Below are positions 42,491 through 54,487 of a DNA stretch of 64,000 nt, piece by piece (the stretch's first letter is position 1; every line of letters begins with the position of its first letter). The stretch lies in NCBI GenBank assembly GCA_963966185.1, contig CAWZYM010000089.1:434001-498000 (forward strand), given 5' to 3'. The position numbers and the translations under genes are program-made. Origin of the DNA: Rhabditoides inermis (Eukaryota > Nematoda > Chromadorea > Rhabditida > Rhabditidae). A model generated the notes under the pieces. The model was not told the DNA's origin. It saw nothing but the letters and a program-made list of their open reading frames with translations, and did no database searches.

Positions 42491-45400
42491 TTGGACAAAC
42501 CAGATTTAAAAGGATGAAAGGCCGGTGGAGTTGGACAAACCAGGTTTACAAGGATGAAAGGCCGGTGAAGTTGGACAAACCAGGTTTAGAAGGTTGAAAG
42601 GCCGGTAAAGTTGGACAAACCAGGTTTACAAGGATGAAATACCGGTAAAGTTGGACAAACCAGGTTTACAAAGATAAAAAGTCCGGTAAAGTTGGACAAA
42701 CCAGGTTTACATGGATGAAAACCCGGTAAAATTCGACAAACCAGATTTACATGGATGAAAGGACGGTAAAGTTGGACAAACCAGGTTTACATGGATGAAA
42801 ACCCGGTAAAATTCGACAAACCAGGTTTACATGGATGAAAGGCCGGTAAAGTTGGACAAACCAGGTTTACAAAGATGAAAGGCCGGTAAAGTTGTACAAA
42901 CCAGGTTTACAAGGATGAAAAGTCCGTAAAAGTTAGACAAACCAGATTTACAAGGATGAAAGGCCGGTGGAGTTGGACAAACCAGGTTTACAAGGATGAA
43001 AGGCCGGTGAAGTTGGACAAACCAGGTTTAGAAGGTTGAAAGGCCGGTAAAGTTGGACAAACCAGGTTTACAAGGATGAAAGACCGGTAAAGTTGGACAA
43101 ACCAGGTTTACAAAGATAAAAAGTCCGGTAAAGTTGGACAAACCAGGTTTACATGGATGAAAACCCGGTAAACTTCGACAAACCAGGTTTACATGGATGA
43201 AAGGACGGTAAAGTTGGACAAACCAGGTTTACATGGATGAAAACCCGGTAAAATTCGACAAACCAGGTTTACATGGATGAAAGGCCGGTAAAGTTGGACA
43301 AACCAGGTTTACAAAGATGAAAGGCTGGTAAAGTTGGACAAACCAGGTTTACAAGGATGAAAACTTGGTAAAGTTGGACAAACCAGGTTTACAAGGATGA
43401 AAGGCGGTAAAGTTCGACAAACCAGGTTTACGTGGATGAAAACCTGGTAAAGTTGGACAAACCAGCTTAACATGGATAAAAACCCGGTAAAGTTGGACAA
43501 ACTAGGTTTACAAGGATGAAATGCCGGTAAAGTTAGACAAACCAGGTTTTCAAGGATAAAAACCCGGTAAAGTTGGACAAACCAGGTTTACAAGGATGAA
43601 AAGTCCGTAAAAGTTGGACAAACCAGATTTAAAAGGATGAAAGGCCGGTGGAGTTGGACAAACCAGGTTTACAAGGATGAAAGGCCGGTGAAGTTGGACA
43701 AACCAGGTTTAGAAGGTTGAAAGGCCGGTAAAGTTGGACAAACCAGGTTTACAAGGATGAAAGGCCGGTAAAGTTGGACAAACAAGGTTTACAAAGATAA
43801 AAAGTCCGGTAAAGTTGGACAAACCAGGTTTACATTGATGAAAACCCGGTAAAATTCGACAAACCAGGTTTACATGGATGAAAGGACGGTAAAGTTTGAC
43901 AAACCAGGATTACATGGATGAAAATCCGGTAAAATTCGACAAACCAGGTTTACATGGATGAAAACCCGGTAAAATTGGACAAACCAGGTTTACAAGAAGG
44001 AAAGGCCGGTAGAGTTGGACAAACCAGGTTTTCAAGGATGAAAGGCCGGTAAAATTGGACAAACCAGGTTTACAAAAATGAAAGGCCGGTAAAGTTGGAC
44101 AAACCAGGTTTACATGGACCCGGTAAAGTTCGCAAACAAGATTTACATGGAAGTTGGACAAACCAGGTTTACATGGACCCGGTAAAGTTCGCAAACAAGA
44201 TTTACATGTTGGACAAACCCGGTAATGTTCGACAAACCAGGTTTACATGGATTAAAACCCGGTAAAGTTGGACAAACCAGGTTTACATGGATGAAAACCC
44301 GGTAAAATTGGACAAACCAGGTTTACAAGAATGAAAGGCCGGTAGAGTTGGACAAACCAGGTTTACAAGAATGAAAGGCCGGAAGAGTTGGACAAACCAG
44401 GTTTACAAAGATGAAAACTTGGTAAAGTTGGACAAACCAGGTTTATAAAGATGAAAGGCCTGTAAAGTTGGACAAATCAGGTTTACATGGATGAAAACCC
44501 GGTAAAGTTGGACAAACCAGGTTCACATGGATGAAAACCCGGTAAAGTTGGACAAACCAGGTTTACAAGAATGAAAGGCCGGAAGAGTTTGACAAACCAG
44601 GTTTTCAAGGATGAAAGGCCGGTAAAATTGACAAACCAGGTTTACAAAGATGAAAGGCCGGTAAAGTTGGACAAGCCAAGTTTACATGGACCCGGTAAAG
44701 TTCGACAAACCAGGTTTACAAAGATGAAAGGCCGGTAAAGTAGGACAAACCAGGTTTACACGGATGAAAGGCCGATAAAGTTGGACAAACCAGGTTTACA
44801 TGGATGAAAACCCGGTCAAGTTCGACAAAACAGGTTTACATGGATGAAAACCCGGTAAAGTTGGACAAACCAGGTTAACATGGATAAAAACCCGGTAAAG
44901 TTGGACAAACTAGGTTTACAAGGATGAAATGCCGGTAGAGTTAGACAAACCAGATTTTCAAGGATGAAAACCCGGTAAAGTTGGACAAACCAGGTTTACA
45001 AAGATGAAAGGCCGGTAAAGTTGGACAAACCAGGTTTACAAGGTTGAAAGGCCGGTAAAGTTGGACCAACCAGGTTTACAAGGATGAAAGGCCGGTGGAG
45101 TTGTACAAACCAAGTTTACAAGGATGAAAAGTCCGTAAAAGTTTGGACAAACCAGGTTTACAAGGATGAAAGGCCGCTGGAGTGGGACAAACCAGGTTTA
45201 CAAGGATGAAAGGCCGGTGAAGTTGGACAAACCAGGTTTAGAAGGTTGAAAGGCCGGTAAAGTTGGACAAACCAGGTTTACAAGGATGAAAGACCGGTAA
45301 AGTTGGACAAACCAGGTTTACAAAGATAAAAAGTCCGGTAAAGTTGGACAAACCAGGTTTACATTGATGAAAACCCGGTAAAATTCGACAAACCAGGTTT

Positions 45401-48400
45401 ACATGGATGAAAGGACGGTAAAGTTGGACAAACCAGGTTTACATGGATGAAAACCCGGTAAAATTCGACAAACCAGGTTTACATGGATGAAAGGCCGGTA
45501 AAGTTGGACAAACCAGGTTTACAAAGATGAAAGGCCGGTAAAGTTGGACAAACCAGGTTTACAAGGATGAAAACTTGGTAAAGTTGGACAAACCAGGTTT
45601 ACAAGGATGAAAGGCGGTAAAGTTCGACAAACCAGATTTAAAAGGATGAAAGGCCGGTGGAGTTGGACAAACCAGGTTTACAAGGATGAAAGGCCGGTGA
45701 AGTTGGACAAACCAGGTTTAGAAGGTTGAAAGGCCGGTAAAGTTGGACAAACCAGGTTTACAAGGATGAAAGGCCGGTAAAGTTGGACAAACAAGGTTTA
45801 CAAAGATAAAAAGTCCGGTAAAGTTGGACAAACCAGGTTTACATTGATGAAAACCCGGTAAAATTCGACAAACCAGGTTTACATGGATGAAAGGACGGTA
45901 AAGTTTGACAAACCAGGATTACATGGATGAAAATCCGGTAAAATTCGACAAACCAGGTTTACATGGATGAAAACCCGGTAAAATTGGACAAACCAGGTTT
46001 ACAAGAAGGAAAGGCCGGTAGAGTTGGACAAACCAGGTTTTCAAGGATGAAAGGCCGGTAAAATTGGACAAACCAGGTTTACAAAAATGAAAGGCCGGTA
46101 AAGTTGGACAAACCAGGTTTACATGGACCCGGTAAAGTTCGCAAACAAGATTTACATGGAAGTTGGACAAACCAGGTTTACATGGACCCGGTAAAGTTCG
46201 CAAACAAGATTTACATGTTGGACAAACCCGGTAATGTTCGACAAACCAGGTTTACATGGATGAAAACCCGGTAAAGTTGGACAAACCAGGTTTACATGGA
46301 TGAAAACCCGGTAAAATTGGACAAACCAGGTTTACAAGAATGAAAGGCCGGTAGAGTTGGACAAACCAGGTTTACAAGAATGAAAGGCCGGAAGAGTTGG
46401 ACAAACCAGGTTTACAAAGATGAAAACTTGGTAAAGTTGGACAAACCAGGTTTATAAAGATGAAAGGCCTGTAAAGTTGGACAAATCAGGTTTACATGGA
46501 TGAAAACCCGGTAAAGTTGGACAAACCAGGTTCACATGGATGAAAACCCGGTAAAGTTGGACAAACCAGGTTTACAAGAATGAAAGGCCGGAAGAGTTTG
46601 ACAAACCAGGTTTTCAAGGATGAAAGGCCGGTAAAATTGACAAACCAGGTTTACAAAGATGAAAGGCCGGTAAAGTTGGACAAGCCAAGTTTACATGGAC
46701 CCGGTAAAGTTCGACAAACCAGGTTTACAAAGATGAAAGGCCGGTAAAGTAGGACAAACCAGGTTTACACGGATGAAAGGCCGATAAAGTTGGACAAACC
46801 AGGTTTACATGGATGAAAACCCGGTCAAGTTCGACAAAACAGGTTTACATGGATGAAAACCCGGTAAAGTTGGACAAACCAGGTTAACATGGATAAAAAC
46901 CCGGTAAAGTTGGACAAACTAGGTTTACAAGGATGAAATGCCGGTAGAGTTAGACAAACCAGATTTTCAAGGATGAAAACCCGGTAAAGTTGGACAAACC
47001 AGGTTTACAAAGATGAAAGGCCGGTAAAGTTGGACAAACCAGGTTTACAAGGTTGAAAGGCCGGTAAAGTTGGACCAACCAGGTTTACAAGGATGAAAGG
47101 CCGGTGGAGTTGTACAAACCAAGTTTACAAGGATGAAAAGTCCGTAAAAGTTTGGACAAACCAGGTTTACAAGGATGAAAGGCCGCTGGAGTGGGACAAA
47201 CCAGGTTTACAAGGATGAAAGGCCGGTGAAGTTGGACAAACCAGGTTTAGAAGGTTGAAAGGCCGGTAAAGTTGGACAAACCAGGTTTACAAGGATGAAA
47301 GACCGGTAAAGTTGGACAAACCAGGTTTACAAAGATAAAAAGTCCGGTAAAGTTGGACAAACCAGGTTTACATTGATGAAAACCCGGTAAAATTCGACAA
47401 ACCAGGTTTACATGGATGAAAGGACGGTAAAGTTGGACAAACCAGGTTTACATGGATGAAAACCCGGTAAAATTCGACAAACCAGGTTTACATGGATGAA
47501 AGGCCGGTAAAGTTGGACAAACCAGGTTTACAAAGATGAAAGGCCGGTAAAGTTGGACAAACCAGGTTTACAAGGATGAAAACTTGGTAAAGTTGGACAA
47601 ACCAGGTTTACAAGGATGAAAGGCGGTAAAGTTCGACAAACCAGATTTAAAAGGATGAAAGGCCGGTGGAGTTGGACAAACCAGGTTTACAAGGATGAAA
47701 GGCCGGTGAAGTTGGACAAACCAGGTTTAGAAGGTTGAAAGGCCGGTAAAGTTGGACAAACCAGGTTTACAAGGATGAAAGGCCGGTAAAGTTGGACAAA
47801 CAAGGTTTACAAAGATAAAAAGTCCGGTAAAGTTGGACAAACCAGGTTTACATTGATGAAAACCCGGTAAAATTCGACAAACCAGGTTTACATGGATGAA
47901 AGGACGGTAAAGTTTGACAAACCAGGATTACATGGATGAAAATCCGGTAAAATTCGACAAACCAGGTTTACATGGATGAAAACCCGGTAAAATTGGACAA
48001 ACCAGGTTTACAAGAAGGAAAGGCCGGTAGAGTTGGACAAACCAGGTTTTCAAGGATGAAAGGCCGGTAAAATTGGACAAACCAGGTTTACAAAAATGAA
48101 AGGCCGGTAAAGTTGGACAAACCAGGTTTACATGGACCCGGTAAAGTTCGCAAACAAGATTTACATGGAAGTTGGACAAACCAGGTTTACATGGACCCGG
48201 TAAAGTTCGCAAACAAGATTTACATGTTGGACAAACCCGGTAATGTTCGACAAACCAGGTTTACATGGATGAAAACCCGGTAAAGTTGGACAAACCAGGT
48301 TTACATGGATGAAAACCCGGTAAAATTGGACAAACCAGGTTTACAAGAATGAAAGGCCGGTAGAGTTGGACAAACCAGGTTTACAAGAATGAAAGGCCGG

Positions 48401-50104
48401 AAGAGTTGGACAAACCAGGTTTACAAAGATGAAAACTTGGTAAAGTTGGACAAACCAGGTTTATAAAGATGAAAGGCCGGTAAAGTTGGACAAATCAGGT
48501 TTACATGGATGAAAACCCGGTAAAGTTGGACAAACCAGGTTCACATGGATGAAAACCCGGTAAAGTTGGACAAACCAGGTTTACAAGAATGAAAGGCCGG
48601 AAGAGTTTGACAAACCAGGTTTTCAAGGATGAAAGGCCGGTAAAATTGGACAAACCAGGTTTACAAAGATGAAAGGCCGGTAAAGTTGGACAAACCAGAT
48701 TTAAAAGGATGAAAGGCCGGTGGAGTTGGACAAACCAGGTTTACAAGGATGAAAGGCCGGTGAAGTTGGACAAACCAGGTTTAGAAGGTTGAAAGGCCGG
48801 TAAAGTTGGACAAACCAGGTTTACAAGGATGAAATACCGGTAAAGTTGGACAAACCAGGTTTACAAAGATAAAAAGTCCGGTAAAGTTGGACAAACCAGG
48901 TTTACATGGATGAAAACCCGGTAAAATTCGACAAACCAGATTTACATGGATGAAAGGACGGTAAAGTTGGACAAACCAGGTTTACATGGATGAAAACCCG
49001 GTAAAATTCGACAAACCAGGTTTACATGGATGAAAGGCCGGTAAAGTTGGACAAACCAGGTTTACAAAGATGAAAGGCCGGTAAAGTTGTACAAACCAGG
49101 TTTACAAGGATGAAAAGTCCGTAAAAGTTAGACAAACCAGATTTACAAGGATGAAAGGCCGGTGGAGTTGGACAAACCAGGTTTACAAGGATGAAAGGCC
49201 GGTGAAGTTGGACAAACCAGGTTTAGAAGGTTGAAAGGCCGGTAAAGTTGGACAAACCAGGTTTACAAGGATGAAAGACCGGTAAAGTTGGACAAACCAG
49301 GTTTACAAAGATAAAAAGTCCGGTAAAGTTGGACAAACCAGGTTTACATGGATGAAAACCCGGTAAACTTCGACAAACCAGGTTTACATGGATGAAAGGA
49401 CGGTAAAGTTGGACAAACCAGGTTTACATGGATGAAAACCCGGTAAAATTCGACAAACCAGGTTTACATGGATGAAAGGCCGGTAAAGTTGGACAAACCA
49501 GGTTTACAAAGATGAAAGGCTGGTAAAGTTGGACAAACCAGGTTTACAAGGATGAAAACTTGGTAAAGTTGGACAAACCAGGTTTACAAGGATGAAAGGC
49601 GGTAAAGTTCGACAAACCAGGTTTACGTGGATGAAAACCTGGTAAAGTTGGACAAACCAGCTTAACATGGATAAAAACCCGGTAAAGTTGGACAAACTAG
49701 GTTTACAAGGATGAAATGCCGGTAAAGTTAGACAAACCAGGTTTTCAAGGATAAAAACCCGGTAAAGTTGGACAAACCAGGTTTACAAGGATGAAAAGTC
49801 CGTAAAAGTTGGACAAACCAGATTTAAAAGGATGAAAGGCCGGTGGAGTTGGACAAACCAGGTTTACAAGGATGAAAGGCCGGTGAAGTTGGACAAACCA
49901 GGTTTAGAAGGTTGAAAGGCCGGTAAAGTTGGACAAACCAGGTTTACAAGGATGAAAGGCCGGTAAAGTTGGACAAACAAGGTTTACAAAGATAAAAAGT
50001 CCGGTAAAGTTGGACAAACCAGGTTTACATTGATGAAAACCCGGTAAAATTCGACAAACCAGGTTTACATGGATGAAAGGACGGTAAAGTTTGACAAACC
50101 AGGA
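42491..50104. repeat. Run of 2,177- and 2,009-bp higher-order repeats
   Basis: Short-unit clusters mark the repeat starts at 41733, 43910, 45919, 47928 and 50105, giving lengths of 2,177, 2,009, 2,009 and 2,177 bp. The two 2,009-bp copies share CCGGTCAAGTTCGAC (about 44814 and 46823) and GGCCTGTAAAG (about 44459 and 46469). The 2,177 type carries CCAGATTTAAAAGG units followed by ACGTGGATG (43431, 49626). The two types therefore differ in which second half is attached to a common first half. Private single variants (GGATTAAAACCC near 44250) suggest limited divergence since amplification. Confidence 0.8.
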
Positions 50105-52886
50105 TTACATGGATGAAAATCCGGTAAAATTCGACAAACCAGGTTTACATGGATGAAAACCCGGTAAAATTGGACAAACCAGGTTTACAAGAAGGAAAGG
50201 CCGGTAGCTTTGGACAAACCAGGTTTTCAAGGATGAAAGGCCGGTAAAATTGGACAAACCAGGTTTACAAAAATGAAAGGCCGGTAAAGTTGGACAAACC
50301 AGGTTTACATGGACCCGGTAAAGTTCGCAAACAAGATTTACATGGAAGTTGGACAAACCAGGTTTACATGGACCCGGTAAAGTTCGCAAACAAGATTTAC
50401 ATGTTGGACAAACCCGGTAATGTTCGACAAACCAGGTTTACATGGATGAAAACCCGGTAAAGTTGGACAAACCAGGTTTACATGGATGAAAACCCGGTAA
50501 AATTGGACAAACCAGGTTTACAAGAATGAAAGGCCGGTAGAGTTGGACAAACCAGGTTTACAAGAATGAAAGGCCGGAAGAGTTGGACAAACCAGGTTTA
50601 CAAAGATGAAAACTTGGTAAAGTTGGACAAACCAGGTTTATAAAGATGAAAGGCCTGTAAAGTTGGACAAATCAGGTTTACATGGATGAAAACCCGGTAA
50701 AGTTGGACAAACCAGGTTCACATGGATGAAAACCCGGTAAAGTTGGACAAACCAGGTTTACAAGAATGAAAGGCCGGAAGAGTTTGACAAACCAGGTTTT
50801 CAAGGATGAAAGGCCGGTAAAATTGACAAACCAGGTTTACAAAGATGAAAGGCCGGTAAAGTTGGACAAGCCAAGTTTACATGGACCCGGTAAAGTTCGA
50901 CAAACCAGGTTTACAAAGATGAAAGGCCGGTAAAGTAGGACAAACCAGGTTTACACGGATGAAAGGCCGATAAAGTTGGACAAACCAGGTTTACATGGAT
51001 GAAAACCCGGTCAAGTTCGACAAAACAGGTTTACATGGATGAAAACCCGGTAAAGTTGGACAAACCAGGTTAACATGGATAAAAACCCGGTAAAGTTGGA
51101 CAAACTAGGTTTACAAGGATGAAATGCCGGTAGAGTTAGACAAACCAGATTTTCAAGGATGAAAACCCGGTAAAGTTGGACAAACCAGGTTTACAAAGAT
51201 GAAAGGCCGGTAAAGTTGGACAAACCAGGTTTACAAGGTTGAAAGGCCGGTAAAGTTGGACCAACCAGGTTTACAAGGATGAAAGGCCGGTGGAGTTGTA
51301 CAAACCAAGTTTACAAGGATGAAAAGTCCGTAAAAGTTTGGACAAACCAGGTTTACAAGGATGAAAGGCCGCTGGAGTGGGACAAACCAGGTTTACAAGG
51401 ATGAAAGGCCGGTGAAGTTGGACAAACCAGGTTTAGAAGGTTGAAAGGCCGGTAAAGTTGGACAAACCAGGTTTACAAGGATGAAAGACCGGTAAAGTTG
51501 GACAAACCAGGTTTACAAAGATAAAAAGTCCGGTAAAGTTGGACAAACCAGGTTTACATTGATGAAAACCCGGTAAAATTCGACAAACCAGGTTTACATG
51601 GATGAAAGGACGGTAAAGTTGGACAAACCAGGTTTACATGGATGAAAACCCGGTAAAATTCGACAAACCAGGTTTACATGGATGAAAGGCCGGTAAAGTT
51701 GGACAAACCAGGTTTACAAAGATGAAAGGCCGGTAAAGTTGGACAAACCAGGTTTACAAGGATGAAAACTTGGTAAAGTTGGACAAACCAGGTTTACAAG
51801 GATGAAAGGCGGTAAAGTTCGACAAACCAGGTTTACATGGATGAAAACCTGGTAAAGTTGGACAAACCAGCTTAACATGGATAAAAACCCGGTAAAGTTG
51901 GACAAACCAGGTTTACAAGAATGAAAGGCCGGTAAAGTTGTACAAACCAGGTTTACAAGGATGAAAAGTCCGTAAAAGTTGGACAAACCAGATTTACAAG
52001 GATGAAAAGTCCGTAAAAGTTGGACAAACCAGATTTAAAAGGATGAAAGGCCGGTGGAGTTGGACAAACCAGGTTTACAAGGATGAAAGGCCGGTGAAGT
52101 TGGACAAACCAGGTTTAGAAGGTTGAAAGGCCGGTAAAGTTGGACAAACCAGGTTTACAAAGATAAAAAGTCCGGTAAAGTTGGACAAACCAGGTTTACA
52201 TTGATGAAAACCCGGTAAAATTCGACAAACCAGGTTTACATGGATGAAAGGACGGTAAAGTTGGACAAACCAGGTTTACATGGATGAAAACCCGGTAAAA
52301 TTCGACAAACCAGGTTTACATGGATGAAAGGCCGGTAAAGTTGGACAAACCAGGTTTACAAAGATGAAAGGCCGGTAAAGTTGGACAAACCAGGTATACA
52401 AGGTTGAAAGGCCGGTAAAAATGGACAAACCAGGTTTACAAGGATGAAAAGTCCGTAAAAGTTGGACAAACCAAGTTTACAAGGATGAAAGGCCGGTGGA
52501 GTTGGACAAACCAGGTTTACAAGAATGAAAGGCCGGTGGAGTTGGACAAACCAGGTTTACAAGGATGAAAAGTCCGTAAAAGTTGGACAAACCAGGTTTA
52601 CAAGAATGAAAGGCCGGTGGAGTTGGACAAACCAGGTTTACAAGGATGAAAAGTCCGTAAAAGTTGGACAAACCAGGATTACAAGGATGAAAGGCCGGTG
52701 GAGTTGGACAAACCAGGTTTACAAGGATGAAAGGCCGGTAAAGTTGGACCGACCAGGTTCACAAGGATGAAAGGCCGGTGGAGTTGTACAAACCAGGTTT
52801 ACAAGGATGAAAAGTCCGTAAAAGTTGGACAAACCAGGTTTACAAGGATGAAAGGCCGGTGGAGTGGGACAAACCAGGTTTACAAG
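50105..52886. repeat. Right end of the 40-bp array
   Basis: 50105 to about 51713 follows the 2,009-type module order (GGCCTGTAAAG about 50653, CCGGTCAAGTTCGAC about 51010) but does not complete it. From 51714 the sequence switches to the block also found at 20179-21351. A private change, GGTAGCTTTGGAC, lies at about 50205. The last unit is cut inside ACAAGGAT at the junction with the next satellite. Confidence 0.75.
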
Positions 52887-54115
52887 GATCCTAGCTTATT
52901 GGCTGCATTTTCCTTTTCCGTCACTCGTTCGACTCACTCATCGGGCAAAAGTCGTTTTTTTTTAATTTTTTGATGTTTTATCGACAATTTGAGTTGGGTA
53001 GATCAAATACAACACTCACACCATATCGAGAGTGTAAATTAGAGTGCTCTCAACCGCATCCTAGCTTATTGGCTGCATTTTCCTTTTCCGCCACTCGTTC
53101 GACTCACTCATCGGACAAAAGTCGCTTTTTTGAAATTTTTGATGTTTCATCGACAATTTGAGTTGGGTAGATCAAATACAACACTCACACCATATCGAGA
53201 GTGTGAATTAGAGTGCTCTCAACCGCATCCTAGCTTATTGGGTGCATTTTCCTTTTCCGTCACTCGTTCGACTCACTCATCGGACAAAAGTCGCTTTTTT
53301 GAAATTTTCGATGTTGTATCGACAATTTGAGTTGGGTAGATCAAATACAACACTCACACCATATCGAGAGTGTGAATTAGAGTGCTCGCAACCGCATCCT
53401 AGCTTATTGGCTGCATTTTCCTTTTCCGCCACTCGTTCGACTCACTCATCGGACAAAAGTTGCTTTTTTGAAATTTTTGATGTTTTATCGACAATTTGAG
53501 TTGGGTAGACCAAATACAACACTCACACCATATCGAGAGTGTAAATTGGAGTGCTGTCAACCGCATCCTAGCTTATTGGCTGCATTTTCCTTTTCCGTCA
53601 CTCGTTCGACTCACTCATCGGGCAAAAGTCGTTTTTTTTTAATTTTTTGATGTTTTATCGACAGTTTGAGTTGGGTAGATCAAATACAACACTCACACCA
53701 TATCGAGAGTGTAAATTAGAGTGCTCTCAACCGCATCCTGGCTTATTGGCTGCATTTTCCTTTTCCGCCACTCGTTCGACTCACTCATCGGACAAAAGTC
53801 GCTTTTTTGAAATTTTTGATGTTTCATCGACAATTTGAGTTGGGTAGATCAAATACAACACTCACACCATATCGAGAGTGTGAATTAGAGTGCTCTCAAC
53901 CGGATCCTAGCTTATTGGCTGCATTTTCCTTTTCCGCCACTCGTTCGACTCACTCATCGGGACAAAAGTTGCTTTTTTGAAATTTTTGATGTTTTATCGA
54001 CAATTTGAGTTGGGTAGACCAAATACAACACTCACACCATATCGAGAGTGTAAATTGGAGTGCTGTCAACCGCATCCTAGCTTATTGGCTGCATTCGCAT
54101 TTTCCGCCAGTCGAT
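52887..54115. repeat. 169/170-bp satellite, seven full units and a partial eighth
   Basis: CTAGCTTATTGG or its variant starts successive units at 52891, 53061, 53230, 53399, 53568, 53738, 53907 and 54077 (spacing 170, 169, 169, 169, 170, 169, 170). The eighth ends after about 39 bp, where TTTCCGCCAGTCGATCGAGG departs from the repeat. Unit variants fall in the order A B C D A B D. A has GGGCAAAAGTCG with a long T run, B has GATGTTTCATCG, C has TTGGGTGC and GTGCTCGCAA, and D has AAAGTTGC, GTAGACC and GTGCTGTCAA. Overlapping 60-85-codon ORFs run through it only because stops are sparse; unit length is not a multiple of 3, so no conserved frame exists. Confidence 0.93.
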
Positions 54116-54117
54116 CG

Positions 54118-54487
54118 AGGCTGTACAGTACACAAAAATGTAACAAATTTAGGTGGTATGCACTGATCCCCTCTCATGCTCCACTCCCGTGCGCCCGCAC
54201 AAGTCAGAATTTTTATATCGAAATATAAGTAGCACAGTACTATTATGTAAATTACGGCAAGGTTACGGTAAAATACAGTAATGCAACGGCTACTGCGAGT
54301 CCCAATAACACGGATTTCGGTAGTCCCGAGGATACGTACGTGAACCTGCCCGCACAAGTAACGGAACAATAACAACACATACAGATTACAGTGTATCGTT
54401 CTCTATAAGTCAACTCTGCTCCCTCCAATCCCCTTTCTTCCCACATAATCTGCAACAAAGGGACACATACTTTATAGGCTGTACAGT
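54118..54487. repeat. 12-bp direct repeats flanking a 346-bp segment
   Basis: AGGCTGTACAGT is present at 54118-54129 and 54476-54487. A second pair, GCCCGCACAAGT, lies inside near 54191 and 54348. The outer pair could be a target-site duplication of a small non-coding insertion, but I see no terminal inverted repeats, no poly(A) end and no polymerase III promoter boxes. The first copy abuts the end of the 169-bp satellite. Confidence 0.3.

Larger units (their letters stand above)
1..52886. repeat. 40-bp minisatellite array with higher-order structure, ~1,300 units
   Basis: Head-to-tail units of 40 bp (sometimes 39), the first clear full unit being 11-50. Every unit carries the near-constant core GACAAACCAGGTTTAC followed by a variable middle (AAGGATGAAAGGCC, ATGGATGAAAACCC, AAAGATAAAAAGTCC, AAGGTTGAAAGGCC) and a CCGGTAAAGTTG-like end. 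The + strand is purine-rich (27 of 40 bases in the commonest unit) and about 45% GC. The array is truncated by the left edge of the window, so its true size exceeds 52.9 kb. It contains no gene: because 40 is not a multiple of 3, a reading frame passes through all three phases in three units and soon meets TAA or TGA. The function is unknown. Candidates are heterochromatin, pericentromere or subtelomere, and nothing in the sequence decides between them. Confidence 0.97.

Noticed and set aside
60..52770. About 55 ORFs of 60-126 codons, mostly on the - strand, with SNFTGF, VNLVC and CKPGL motifs
   Set aside because: They are three-frame readings of the 40-bp unit. One peptide pattern is just the next frame of the same DNA, stops occur every few units, and identical copies follow the repeat, not selection.
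1..52886. CRISPR-like array
   Set aside because: Units are directly adjacent with no unique spacers, the host is eukaryotic, and no cas genes are present.
1..52886. CENP-B box or telomere repeat in the 40-bp unit
   Set aside because: No YTTCGTTGGAARCGGGA-like match and no TTAGGC/TTAGGG run is present in the units read.
52767..54228. Overlapping + strand ORFs with FELGRSNTTLTPYREC
   Set aside because: They read the 169/170-bp satellite; the unit is not a multiple of 3, so the frame changes between units.
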